This document shows positions 44,376 to 52,918 of a stretch of 64,000 bases of DNA, piece after piece (the stretch's first letter is position 1; each line of letters begins with the position of its first letter). This DNA is from Hellea sp. (GTDB lineage: Bacteria; Pseudomonadota; Alphaproteobacteria; Caulobacterales; Maricaulaceae): NCBI GenBank assembly GCA_028224375.1, contig JAOIVW010000002.1, forward strand, positions 1-64,000, written 5' to 3'. A program made the position numbers and the translations under genes. The notes below the pieces were generated by a model. That model made no database searches, was not told where the DNA came from, and saw nothing but the letters and a program-made list of their open reading frames with translations.

Positions 44376-45006
44376 GGCGTTAGTTTTGTCGGGGGCTTTA
44401 CTAGCGGGTTGTCAGAGTAATACGAAGAGTGAAACTCGTAGTGTCATAGTTTTTGAGAATATACCCTCCATAAAAACAAAAACCATAAGTAGGAGTGATT
44501 GCGTTTGGGAAAAGGTAGAACTTTCAATTTTCAATCAAACGACAGAGTTTATTCAATTTGAGTATCATAAATGCCTTCATGAGGGCTCAACGAAATTCGA
44601 AGTTAAGAACGGAAATGAGGTTTTTGGCATTGCCGAAGAAGCAGAGCTTCATATTCTTACCGTTTGGAATACCTCTCCTTATGGGGACGAGGAATTTGTG
44701 AAATCTCTTATACCCGAGGATGCTCGAGATAAATGCATTCTGGTTCAAGACGAGAATAGTAATTGGAAAATTGGATTAAATGAATTGGATACATCGTTTC
44801 AAAATGGTTGGGTTATGTATCCTCCGCTGAATGATAGTATTCCAAAATACTCGGATATAAATGAACTATGCGGTCCTTACGGTTACAACCCCGGCAATGA
44901 TTGGGTTGTTGGGGTTCAAGATGGAATAGGAGTAGCGTATTCAGAAATGATGGAGCTTATGAGCTTCTATGACCTAAATTCTATTACCTATGAAAGTAGA
45001 CATTAA
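44368..45006 (+). CDS. Unrecognised lipoprotein
   Basis: The GTG at 44368 overlaps the end of the antiporter gene by 8 bases, suggesting coupled translation. The 212-residue product has a lipobox (LSGALLAGCQ, Cys 15). It is followed by an acidic domain without recognisable homology (contains FIQFEYHKCLHEGSTKFEVK and LCGPYGYNPGNDWVVGVQDG). It has four or more cysteines that could pair. The DNA is AT-rich relative to the antiporter gene. Function unknown. Confidence 0.7.
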   Translation: MFRALVLSGALLAGCQSNTKSETRSVIVFENIPSIKTKTISRSDCVWEKVELSIFNQTTEFIQFEYHKCLHEGSTKFEVKNGNEVFGIAEEAELHILTVWNTSPYGDEEFVKSLIPEDARDKCILVQDENSNWKIGLNELDTSFQNGWVMYPPLNDSIPKYSDINELCGPYGYNPGNDWVVGVQDGIGVAYSEMMELMSFYDLNSITYESRH

Positions 45007-45009
45007 CCC

Positions 45010-45426
45010 ATGCGCCTATTTATCATTATTTTTGGCTTTCTAGTCTCATCCTGCGCGCAAGCTCAAGACACACAGGATAGCCTTTTTGAAGGTCAATGGG
45101 TGAATGACCGCGATTCTGCAGTGATGTTTGAGGTGAATGATGGCTTGCTCTCCGGTCATTATCAAACCGCTTTGGGCCAACCTGATAAGTCAAAGAAGTT
45201 TCCGCTCACAGGATTTGTCGAAGGCGATCAAATCACCTTCACCGTAAATTTCAAAGGTTATGGCTCGTTGACCAGTTGGACAGGGCAACTCACGAGGGAT
45301 GAAAAAGGCGCGTATATTAGGACACTCTGGAACCTGACCCGCGATGTTGAAGATGAACAGGAGGATGATGACCTCTGGCAATCTATTACATCGGGCGCGA
45401 GTGATTTTCGGCCTTTGAAGAACTAG
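45010..45426 (+). CDS. Avidin-family biotin-binding protein homologue (secreted)
   Basis: The 138-residue product has a signal peptide or lipobox (FGFLVSSCAQAQ) and an eight-strand avidin-like barrel. Comparison with streptavidin (from memory): N23 is N32, S27 is S36, Y43 is Y51, S45 is T53, S88 is S86, T90 is T88, W92 is W90, W108 is W107 and W120 is W123; W79 is replaced by F81. D128, which hydrogen-bonds the ureido ring, aligns with S131, one residue before D132. The pattern GQWVND, GHYQTALG, SWTGQL and LWNLT is characteristic. Biotin binding is likely but affinity may be reduced. It follows the lipoprotein gene by 3 bases. Confidence 0.82.
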   Translation: MRLFIIIFGFLVSSCAQAQDTQDSLFEGQWVNDRDSAVMFEVNDGLLSGHYQTALGQPDKSKKFPLTGFVEGDQITFTVNFKGYGSLTSWTGQLTRDEKGAYIRTLWNLTRDVEDEQEDDDLWQSITSGASDFRPLKN

Positions 45427-45839
45427 TATTTTACGAGAACATAACCTGCTGCCGCGCAGAGTGGCAGGGCGATAAATTCAGCTAAGGACAATGTTGAAAG
45501 TGAATATTTAAGGGCTTCAATACTGGCCGTAAAGAAGGCGTGATGCTCAACGTAATGACTTTTAAATCCGCCTATAAATGTCGGTACAGGAATGATGCAG
45601 ATGCCCGTCAAAAGAGCGGCAATCATTCCGCCCTCAGGCCCTTTTATTTTTGCGGTTATGACGCTCCACCAAAAGGCAGACATAGGGATTAAAGTGAGGA
45701 AAATGATGGCGCTTAATTTTATTACGTCTGAGAGCGCATCAGCTTGGTGACCTAAAAGGCGAAAGGCTAAAATGCCGCCATAGAGTGTGCCGAGCCCCGT
45801 TAAAGCCGCGACAAACCTAAAGCGTTTAGACATAGTCAT
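45423..45839 (-). CDS. Unrecognised membrane protein
   Basis: This 138-residue protein has four hydrophobic helices (about residues 9-27, 40-62, 70-92 and 115-136). Two small histidine-containing segments (FKSHYVEHHAFFT) lie between helices 3 and 4. The start could be the third codon (ATG 45833). I do not recognise the family. It overlaps the convergent avidin-like gene by 4 bases and lies 11 bases beyond the dnaJ stop on the same strand, so may be the last gene of that transcript. Confidence 0.6.
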   Translation of the reverse strand: MTMSKRFRFVAALTGLGTLYGGILAFRLLGHQADALSDVIKLSAIIFLTLIPMSAFWWSVITAKIKGPEGGMIAALLTGICIIPVPTFIGGFKSHYVEHHAFFTASIEALKYSLSTLSLAEFIALPLCAAAGYVLVKY

Positions 45840-45850
45840 GAGCTTAAGTC

Positions 45851-47005
45851 TTAATCAACCAAGTCATCCCAGAACCGGCGGGCTTTGCTAAAGAAGTTTG
45901 CGCTCTCGGGGCTAATCTCATCGCCCGAGACTTCGGCGAGTTCTTCCAACAGCTCACGTTGACGCTTATTCAGCTTTGAGGGTGTTTCCACAGACAGTTC
46001 GACATACATATCGCCGCGCTGATTATTGCGCAGCACGCTCATGCCTTTACCGCGAAGGCGCATACGCTTTCCGCTTTGACTGCCTTCGGGTATCTTAATC
46101 TTAGACCGCCCGCCATCAATGGTTGGGATTTCAATATCTCCGCCTAAGGCAGCCGTCGTCATAGGGACTGATGCACGGCAGAAGAGGTTCGGGCCTTCGC
46201 GCTCAAATAATTCATGAGGTTTGGTTGAGACAAAAATATAGAGATCACCCGCTTGTCCGCGTCCGCGCGGGGCGGCATCGCCTTGGCCTGAAAGACGGAT
46301 GCGCGTGCCGTCCTCGACGCCTGCAGGGATGGTGACATCCAGCTCTGTCTGCTGGCGTGTCTGGCCTTGGCCGTCACATTGCTTGCACGGGTTGGAAACA
46401 TATTCACCTTGCCCGCCGCAGGTTGAGCAGGCGCGTTCCATCGTAAAGAAGCCTTGCTGTGTGCGTACGCGTCCTGCGCCGCCGCAAGTGCTGCAGGTTT
46501 CAACCGAAGCCCCAGGTTCAGCGCCTAAGCCATCGCAACGATCACAATCGCCTGCAATCGGAACGGTGATGTCAATTTCTTTGCCCTTAAAAGCTTCTTC
46601 GAGCGTAATTTCCATTTCATAGCGAAGGTCAGAGCCGCGCTGGGCTTGCTGACGTCGTCCGCCGCCGCCTCCGCCGCCAAACATATCAGCAAAACCGCCG
46701 CCCGCTGCGCCGCCGCCGAAAATTTGAGAGAAGATATCGCCAAAGTCTTGGAAGCCTGCGCCGCCGCCGGCTCCGCCTTGTTCAAAGGCGCGGTGTCCCA
46801 TCCGGTCATAGGCGGCGCGTTTTTGCGCGTCTGATAAAATGCCGTAAGCTTCGTTAAGTTCTTTGAAGCGAGCTTCGGCTTCGGGATCATCAGGATGACG
46901 GTCAGGATGGCACTCCATCGCCTTTTTGCGGAAAGCAGATTTCATTGTCTTCTCATCAGCGTTTTTAACGACGCCAAGAATTTCATAATAATCGCGTTTA
47001 GACAT
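45851..47005 (-). CDS. dnaJ: Chaperone protein DnaJ
   Basis: The 384-residue product has the J domain (DYYEILGVVKNADEKTMKSA and HPDRHPDD with the DnaK-activating HPD), a Gly/Phe-rich linker (GGAGGGAGFQDFGDIF) and four CxxCxGxG zinc repeats (CDRCDGLG, CSTCGGAG, CSTCGGQG, CKQCDGQG). The substrate-binding C-terminal domains follow (VTIPAGVEDGTRIRLSGQGD). It is the co-chaperone of DnaK. Its ATG overlaps the end of the FkbM gene by 8 bases (ATGTCTAA), so translation is probably coupled to that gene. Confidence 0.98.
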   Translation of the reverse strand: MSKRDYYEILGVVKNADEKTMKSAFRKKAMECHPDRHPDDPEAEARFKELNEAYGILSDAQKRAAYDRMGHRAFEQGGAGGGAGFQDFGDIFSQIFGGGAAGGGFADMFGGGGGGGRRQQAQRGSDLRYEMEITLEEAFKGKEIDITVPIAGDCDRCDGLGAEPGASVETCSTCGGAGRVRTQQGFFTMERACSTCGGQGEYVSNPCKQCDGQGQTRQQTELDVTIPAGVEDGTRIRLSGQGDAAPRGRGQAGDLYIFVSTKPHELFEREGPNLFCRASVPMTTAALGGDIEIPTIDGGRSKIKIPEGSQSGKRMRLRGKGMSVLRNNQRGDMYVELSVETPSKLNKRQRELLEELAEVSGDEISPESANFFSKARRFWDDLVD

Positions 47006-47849
47006 GAGATGCCTTCTTAAGAATAGTATTTAATTTTGTACGCTCGGCCACGACATAACCATTTGTCTCGCAAAGTTCAATGAGCGGAGAAACAGCGTCT
47101 CGCCCTGTTTCTAAAATAAGTAGATTTGGATGCAGTTTGGTGGAGGCATCTTCGAAAAATGTCGTCAGGGCTTTTAAGTCATGGCCTTCAATATCGACCT
47201 TCATCGCGTCAATCCGCGTAATACCTAATGTACGGGCAATGCGGGGCAGGGTATCAATTACAACAGTTTCCGTGGCGCTTGTCCGAGCGGAGAGTTTGGC
47301 TTCCCCGCGATTGGTTTCGCCCCCGCCTAAATAGCCGGTCCCGGGAGCGTCGGACACCGCCGCGCGGATAATTTGTATGTCTGCGGTGTTGGCTGAGATG
47401 TTAGCCTCAAGCCTTGAGCACGTCTCAACACCTGGCTCAATGGCAATGATGCGGGCCTTGCGGTTGGCTTGCTTGGCATAGGCATTTACATAAAGCGAAT
47501 AGAGCCCGACATTGGCGCCGACATCGAGGAAGACAAAAGGGGTCTCTACTTGCGGCTCGGCTTCCATAGCAGCTTTGAGCGCAAGGCGTTCCGTGGGGTC
47601 CCACACCTGAACACCAGCAAAAGCGCGTTTCTCGCACCGATTACCTAAGGGATAAAGGCGGGCCAGAACACCCTCTTCGATTTCTACATCAAAGGGACCT
47701 GTTTCGCTGGCTAACGCCTTTTTGCGCGCACGTGAAATTAGAGCGCGGCCAATCCGCGTATCGGGATAGCCCATTGCCTTCATGCGCCACGCTTCTCGCG
47801 CAGGCGGGAGGGCATGAGTGCCAAAAGGAGGTGTGATATCGTAAGTCAT
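46998..47849 (-). CDS. FkbM-family methyltransferase
   Basis: This 283-residue class I methyltransferase has the SAM-binding motif VFLDVGANVGLYSLYVNAYA and the following acidic motif IIAIEPGVETCSRLEANISA. FkbM-type MKVDIEGHDLKALTTFFED is present. The family methylates hydroxyls in sugars or small molecules. It lies between dnaK and dnaJ, overlapping dnaJ by 8 bases, and a terminator separates it from dnaK. Whether its placement has functional meaning is unknown. Confidence 0.88.
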   Translation of the reverse strand: MTYDITPPFGTHALPPAREAWRMKAMGYPDTRIGRALISRARKKALASETGPFDVEIEEGVLARLYPLGNRCEKRAFAGVQVWDPTERLALKAAMEAEPQVETPFVFLDVGANVGLYSLYVNAYAKQANRKARIIAIEPGVETCSRLEANISANTADIQIIRAAVSDAPGTGYLGGGETNRGEAKLSARTSATETVVIDTLPRIARTLGITRIDAMKVDIEGHDLKALTTFFEDASTKLHPNLLILETGRDAVSPLIELCETNGYVVAERTKLNTILKKASHV

Positions 47850-47863
47850 CAGAGCTTGAACCT

Positions 47864-47919
47864 AAAAACCCCGAATGCGGATCCCAAACTTATAAAAAGG
47901 GAAGGATGCGCATCCGGGG
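47864..47919 (-). terminator. Intrinsic terminator after dnaK
   Basis: On the minus strand CCCCGGATGCGCATCC pairs with GGATCCGCATTCGGGG (two mismatches; plus-strand 47869-47884 and 47904-47919), followed by TTTTT. It should end or reduce dnaK transcription before the FkbM-dnaJ genes. Confidence 0.8.
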
Positions 47920-47959
47920 TCGAACCAGAGGACATAAATGTCATCAGGTCTGGGGGAAC

Positions 47960-49867
47960 TTAAGCCTTGTCGTCTTCATCGACGTCTTCAAACTCAGCAT
48001 CGACGACATCTTCGTCTTCTGCATCAGCCGCTTGAGACGCTGGGCCCGTATCTTCTTCCGCTGCAGCATTTTCATACATCGCTGCGCCCATTTTCATGAG
48101 GGCGGCTGAGAGGACTTCGGTTTTATCCGTGATGTCGGCTGTATCGTCAGAGTCTTTAAGCTCTTGAAGCTCTTTCATGGCCGCTTCGATATCGGCTTTC
48201 AGCTCTTCTTCGGCTTGGTCGCCATGATCTTTAAGCGATGTTTCAGCTTGGTGAATGGCTGCTTCAGCTTTGTTACGGGCTTCGGCGAGTTCACGGCGAG
48301 CTTTATCTTCATCCGCGTTCATTTCCGCGTCTTTGACCATAGCCTCGATATCAGCATCTGACAGACCGCCAGAGGCTTGGATACGAATTTGCTGTTCTTT
48401 GCCAGTCGCATTGTCTTTGGCAGACACATTCACGATACCGTTGGCGTCGATGTCAAATGTGACTTCGATTTGCGGCATGCCGCGCGGTGCAGGAGGAATG
48501 CCGACCAGATCAAATTGACCGAGCAATTTGTTATCCGCCGCCATTTCGCGCTCACCTTGCGAGACGCGGATGGTCACAGCAGATTGGTTATCTGCCGCCG
48601 TTGAATAGACTTGGCTCTTCTTGGTCGGGATTGTTGTGTTTCGATCAATCATGCGCGTGAACACACCGCCTTCAGTTTCGATACCGAGGGAGAGAGGCGT
48701 CACGTCAAGCAAGAGAACGTCTTTAACATCACCTTGAAGAACACCGGCTTGAATGGCCGCGCCCATGGCGACAACTTCGTCTGGGTTCACGCCTTTATGA
48801 GGCTCTTTACCGAAGAACTTTGTGACAGCTTCTTGGACAGCCGGCATGCGTGTCATACCGCCAACAAGAACAACTTCGTCAATATCGCCAGCTTTCAGGC
48901 CTGCATCAGCAAGGGCTTTCTTACAGGGCGCAATAGTGCGTTTGATAAGATCAGCGACAAGTGTTTCGAGCTTGGCGCGAGTGAGCTTCATATTGAAATG
49001 CTTAGGGCCTGACGCATCTGCCGTAATAAAGGGCAGATTGACTTCATAAGATGAAGCTGTTGAGAGCTCTTTTTTAGCTTTCTCAGCTTCTTCGCGAAGA
49101 CGTTGCAGCGCAAGCTTGTCAGATTTCAAATCGATGCCGTTCTCTTTTTTGAACTCAGAATTAAAGTATTCAACAATGTGCATGTCAAAATCTTCACCGC
49201 CGAGAAAGGTATCACCGTTCGTGGCTTTAACTTCAAAAACGCCGTCGCCGATTTCAAGGATGGACACGTCAAAGGTACCGCCGCCAAGGTCATAAACAGC
49301 AATTGTTTTGCCGTCTTCCTTGTTCATACCATAGGCAAGGGCCGCAGCGGTTGGCTCGTTGATGATGCGCAAGACTTCGAGGCCTGCAATTTTACCCGCG
49401 TCTTTTGTGGCTTGGCGCTGGGCATCGTTAAAGTAAGCTGGAACCGTGACAACGGCTTGGGTGACTTCAGACCCGAGGAAGTCTTCGGCTGTTTCTTTCA
49501 TCTTTGTCAAAATCATCGCAGAAATTTCAGATGGGCTTAGAACCTTGTCGCGGCCCTGAATATAGGCGTCGCCGCCTTTGCCTTTGACAATCTTGTAAGG
49601 CACCATTTTAGCGTCTTTTTTGACGGCCGGGTCTGTCATGGCGCGTCCGATGAGGCGCTTGACGGCAAAATATGTATGGTCAGGGTTTGTCACCGCTTGG
49701 CGGCGGGCCGTCTGGCCGATGAGCCGTTCGCCGTCATCTGTAAAAGCGACAACTGATGGGGTAGTGCGAACACCTTCTGAATTTTCAATGACCCGAGCCT
49801 TATCACCGTCCATAACTGCGACGCATGAGTTTGTGGTTCCGAGGTCAATACCGATTACTTTCGACAT
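47960..49867 (-). CDS. dnaK: Chaperone protein DnaK
   Basis: The start is taken at ATG 49867 ([20 protein letters not shown]), behind GGAG; an in-frame ATG 12 bases earlier lacks this. The 635-residue product has the Hsp70 ATPase domain (phosphate loops IDLGTTNS and [28 protein letters not shown]), substrate domain ([19 protein letters not shown]) and the acidic C-terminal tail. It folds proteins with DnaJ and GrpE. An RpoH-type promoter (49956-49986) lies about 90 bases upstream. Confidence 0.99.
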   Translation of the reverse strand: MSKVIGIDLGTTNSCVAVMDGDKARVIENSEGVRTTPSVVAFTDDGERLIGQTARRQAVTNPDHTYFAVKRLIGRAMTDPAVKKDAKMVPYKIVKGKGGDAYIQGRDKVLSPSEISAMILTKMKETAEDFLGSEVTQAVVTVPAYFNDAQRQATKDAGKIAGLEVLRIINEPTAAALAYGMNKEDGKTIAVYDLGGGTFDVSILEIGDGVFEVKATNGDTFLGGEDFDMHIVEYFNSEFKKENGIDLKSDKLALQRLREEAEKAKKELSTASSYEVNLPFITADASGPKHFNMKLTRAKLETLVADLIKRTIAPCKKALADAGLKAGDIDEVVLVGGMTRMPAVQEAVTKFFGKEPHKGVNPDEVVAMGAAIQAGVLQGDVKDVLLLDVTPLSLGIETEGGVFTRMIDRNTTIPTKKSQVYSTAADNQSAVTIRVSQGEREMAADNKLLGQFDLVGIPPAPRGMPQIEVTFDIDANGIVNVSAKDNATGKEQQIRIQASGGLSDADIEAMVKDAEMNADEDKARRELAEARNKAEAAIHQAETSLKDHGDQAEEELKADIEAAMKELQELKDSDDTADITDKTEVLSAALMKMGAAMYENAAAEEDTGPASQAADAEDEDVVDAEFEDVDEDDKA

Positions 49868-49955
49868 TGGTTTCTCCATTTTTGGGCCTTCAAAAAGCGC
49901 CCTTAAGGTTTATAAATGCATAGAACAGCCTGATGAAAGACCGTCCGTTGGCTGA

Positions 49956-49986
49956 GATATGGGAAGCAAATTCAAGGCTTCAAGGG
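49956..49986 (-). promoter_or_regulatory. RpoH (sigma-32) heat-shock promoter of dnaK
   Basis: On the minus strand CCCTTGAA (49979-49986), 15 bases, then CCCATATC (49956-49963). This agrees with the RpoH consensus CCCTTGAA-N13-15-CCCATNTA, differing only at the last -10 base. The same elements with the same spacing are found at the hsp20 promoter. Confidence 0.8.
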
Positions 49987-50031
49987 CCAAGCCTTGAAAA
50001 GACTCACTTTTTTATGCGGATAAATTTTAGG

Positions 50032-50056
50032 TTTAAGGCTCGCCTGAGGCCTTAAA
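50032..50056 (-). terminator. Weak terminator-like hairpin after the FlgO/TPR gene
   Basis: TTTAAGGC (50032-50039) pairs with GCCTTAAA (50049-50056) around a 9-base loop. No good T-tract follows, so termination is uncertain. Confidence 0.35.
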
Positions 50057-50058
50057 AT

Positions 50059-51858
50059 TTAAAACGGCAGAGTTTTGCTGACAGGATGAGATATAGCTCC
50101 GCCCTCGCTCAGGAGCTGCCGCGCGCTTTCTTGTAACTCTTGCGAGGGCATCAGGACCTTGATGATATTCATAATGTCATCATCATTGCGTTTGGCCATG
50201 GCCTGAACATCTGGCCAAAGCTCAGATTGTAGGCCTTCATCCTTCGCGGCTATGGCAGCGAGGTAGCTATAGACTTTGGCGTAATAATTTTCTTTTTTTG
50301 TCAGTGTTTTTGCCGCTGCTGTCATCGCCGCGCTGTCATTATCATGCAGAGCTTTCATAAAAAATGTGTAGAAATATTGCGATGTCGGTTCAGGGTTTCT
50401 GTCAAGAGCAGCTTGAGCAAATTGCGTGGCGCGATCCCATTTTCCAGCATGAGCCAAACACAGGCTTAGCCATGTCAGATTATCGGGATTAGCCGGATTT
50501 GCCAAGACTGCCATTTCTGCATGCATCAGAGCGCCTTGTATGTCGCCTGTTCGAAGCTTTAGTGCTGATAGCCCTTGCTGCGCCCACGCATTTTCAGGGT
50601 CAAGGCGGATGGCGTCTTCCATCATCTTTATGCCGCTTTCTTTATTTATATTTGGGTTGATGGACCGGGCCTGCACAACGGGTTCATGAGAGACCGCGCC
50701 GATATAGGTAATCCAGCCAAACCCTGCAAGAAGGGATGAGTTTTCAGGATCGGCTTCCAGAGACGTTTCGAGGCAAGTATAAATTGACTTGTATAATTCA
50801 GGTGAGGGCGATTGCATGAGCGTGCCAATAAGACTGTAACACTCAAAGGTACCCAGATCAGCGAGCCTATCCGTATCCTCTGAGATTTTTGTTTGAATAA
50901 TCTCAAGGCGATCTTTCACGATGACGCCTTCTAGCCCTGCGAAATTTCCGCTGAGTTCTGAGACAATGTCATATAGTGAGTCGTAATAAAGGGACTGACC
51001 AGGCGCGCGGCGAATGCGGTTTTCAAAAATCGCTTTAGCCTGCTGAATGTCCATGACTTTGATGTATATATCAATTTCCGGTTCGACCTCTAAAATGACT
51101 CCGGTTATCGCATAATCATATTTGGGCGCGCTATCTCGGAGCAGGCTTTCATAACTTTTCTCATAAGCAATAGGACGTATAAGCGTGAACCGCGACAAAT
51201 CTTCCGTCATTTGCTTTTGAAGGCCGTGCTCTAGAAAATCATAAGACTCGTCATCTGTTTGGTTGGCAAATTTAATAACCGCAATACTGGGATAAGAGGC
51301 CGCGAGGTAACTATACTGAGCTAATGGTGTTTCAGCTACCGCAGTGGGTGCGGAACTGAAAGGTATATCAGATTTTGCTGTGAAAACCCAAAATATAATA
51401 GCGCAGCCGGCTGCCGTTAACAAAGCGGCAGTCCAAGGAAACCAGTTCTTTTGGTCTTGAGGTGAAGCGCTTTCGATTTCTGCTGGCGCGGATATCTCAG
51501 CCTTTGTTTTGGGGTCAGGCGTAGACGGGTAATCAAAATGGGGCCGATACCTACCTTTGGGGATTGAAATGACAACAGTCTTTGGGCTTTGCTGAGCGTA
51601 ATAATCTTGTAGCATATAACGCAGACGCCGCGCTGTAACGCGCACCACGGAATTTTGCAGCGGATCGAAATCTGCATCTTTTGCAAAAACATCCTGCGCG
51701 ATGGTCGTGCCGCTCAGCGTGTCGCCGCGACCTTCTAAGGTTTCTGTGACAACATATCTAAGAAAGTCTTGCGCTTTTGGGCTGGCAGCGAATATTTTAT
51801 GCGCTAGCAAAGACTCCAATGCCGACAAAATCTCTTCGGACTGTAACATGTCTCCCAT
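50059..51858 (-). CDS. FlgO/TPR-type regulator with putative DNA-binding N-terminus
   Basis: This 599-residue protein starts SEEILSALESLLAHKIFAAS. The N-terminal domain (residues about 1-105) contains FDPLQNSVVRVTARRLRYML and VVISIPKGRYRPHF, a pattern common in alphaproteobacterial proteins with adenylate-cyclase-like or transcription-related roles. A membrane helix (about 146-164) is followed by a FlgO/TolB-N-like domain (SIAVIKFANQTDDESYDFLE) and TPR repeats (IRLDPENAWAQQGLSALKLR). It may sense periplasmic signals and affect transcription. The start might be the third in-frame ATG (51849). The output is not known. Confidence 0.75.
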   Translation of the reverse strand: MGDMLQSEEILSALESLLAHKIFAASPKAQDFLRYVVTETLEGRGDTLSGTTIAQDVFAKDADFDPLQNSVVRVTARRLRYMLQDYYAQQSPKTVVISIPKGRYRPHFDYPSTPDPKTKAEISAPAEIESASPQDQKNWFPWTAALLTAAGCAIIFWVFTAKSDIPFSSAPTAVAETPLAQYSYLAASYPSIAVIKFANQTDDESYDFLEHGLQKQMTEDLSRFTLIRPIAYEKSYESLLRDSAPKYDYAITGVILEVEPEIDIYIKVMDIQQAKAIFENRIRRAPGQSLYYDSLYDIVSELSGNFAGLEGVIVKDRLEIIQTKISEDTDRLADLGTFECYSLIGTLMQSPSPELYKSIYTCLETSLEADPENSSLLAGFGWITYIGAVSHEPVVQARSINPNINKESGIKMMEDAIRLDPENAWAQQGLSALKLRTGDIQGALMHAEMAVLANPANPDNLTWLSLCLAHAGKWDRATQFAQAALDRNPEPTSQYFYTFFMKALHDNDSAAMTAAAKTLTKKENYYAKVYSYLAAIAAKDEGLQSELWPDVQAMAKRNDDDIMNIIKVLMPSQELQESARQLLSEGGAISHPVSKTLPF

Positions 51859-52028
51859 AAATGCATTCTGCTCCTGCTTGGGATAAGGGCATAATCCTTA
51901 TGCGCTATACGAAAGAGCGTCAATTTTTTAGCTATTAATACACCTCTGAGGCTTATTCTATGAGTCGATACACCCTAAGATTTAGTGCCTATAGGCTTAT
52001 ACATAATTCAGGCCTATAGAGACGCATT

Positions 52029-52673
52029 ATGCCGCCATCTTCACAAAAAAATTTCCCCGAAGGGTTTCAACATTATCCGCTTTATTTTTCTCTGTCTCAG
52101 CAGCAAGATTTAATTGAGGCCGTTAAGCAAGGGGTTGCCGCGGCGCCATTCTTTCAGCCGACTATGCCCCGCACAGGCGCTCCGCTCTCTGTCGTTATGA
52201 GCAATTTCGGGCCATTGGGCTGGGTGACGGATAAGGAAAAAGGCTATCGATACGAGGCGGTGCATCCGAAAACAGACAAGCCTTGGCCCGACCTACCTAG
52301 TCTTTTAGGAAATTTATGGGACGCGGTTACAGATTTCCCCGCCCGACCCGAAGCCACGCTGATAAATTGGTACAAAGAAGACAAAGCCTCTAAAATGGGG
52401 ATGCATGTTGATAATGATGAGAACGATCTGCGTGCGCCCGTGGTTTCGGTTTCACTTGGCGATCCTGCTATGTTTCGCATAGGAGGCCCTAAGCGCGGCG
52501 GCCCGACACAAGGCATAAAGCTCTTTTCAGGTGACGTGGTCGTGCTCGCAGGAGAGGCGAGGCTTTGTCACCACGGGGTGAGTAAAGTCTTTTACGGTGA
52601 AAGCGCCCTTGTTCCAAAGGGTGGACGCATAAACCTGACAATGCGGCGGGTGAATGGAGTAAACAGACCATGA
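52029..52673 (+). CDS. alkB: AlkB-like 2-oxoglutarate/Fe(II) DNA repair dioxygenase
   Basis: The 214-residue product has the AlkB order: a nucleotide-recognition lid (NFGPLGWVTDKEKGYRYEAV), the Fe ligands of MHVDNDE (H-x-D) and RLCHHGVSK (His), and the 2-oxoglutarate-binding RINLTMRRV. It demethylates 1-methyladenine and 3-methylcytosine in DNA and RNA. Together with xthA and nth it adds to repair in this region. It overlaps the next gene by 4 bases (ATGA). Confidence 0.95.
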   Translation: MPPSSQKNFPEGFQHYPLYFSLSQQQDLIEAVKQGVAAAPFFQPTMPRTGAPLSVVMSNFGPLGWVTDKEKGYRYEAVHPKTDKPWPDLPSLLGNLWDAVTDFPARPEATLINWYKEDKASKMGMHVDNDENDLRAPVVSVSLGDPAMFRIGGPKRGGPTQGIKLFSGDVVVLAGEARLCHHGVSKVFYGESALVPKGGRINLTMRRVNGVNRP

Positions 52674-52918
52674 CAGTTACATTATATGACGTCCTTGGGA
52701 TTAGCGGCGTCGTTATTATCCTCGCCGCTTATTTGGCATTGCAGCTTGATAAATTAAGTGTTCAAGATTGGCGATATTCAGCGGCAAACGCTTTTGGAGC
52801 TCTGTTAATTCTTATATCCTTGATATTTAGCTTTAACCTTGCCTCATTCATCATCGAAATTGCGTGGCTACTCATCAGTCTTTTTGGGCTTTTTAAGGTG
52901 CTTAAGGCGCCCCACTAA
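52670..52918 (+). CDS. CBU_0592-family membrane protein
   Basis: This 82-residue product has two to three helices (about 8-27, 40-59, 60-78). VLGISGVVIILAAYLALQLD and YSAANAFGALLILISLIFSF, with an Asn in the membrane core, are the features of the CBU_0592 family. Function is unknown for the family. It overlaps alkB by 4 bases and its stop touches the end of the convergent esterase gene. Confidence 0.75.
   Translation: MTVTLYDVLGISGVVIILAAYLALQLDKLSVQDWRYSAANAFGALLILISLIFSFNLASFIIEIAWLLISLFGLFKVLKAPH

Noticed and set aside
47900-47950. A GGGGTCGAACC sequence resembling a tRNA T-arm
   Set aside because: No acceptor, anticodon or D-arm pairing around it; the hairpin is the dnaK terminator.
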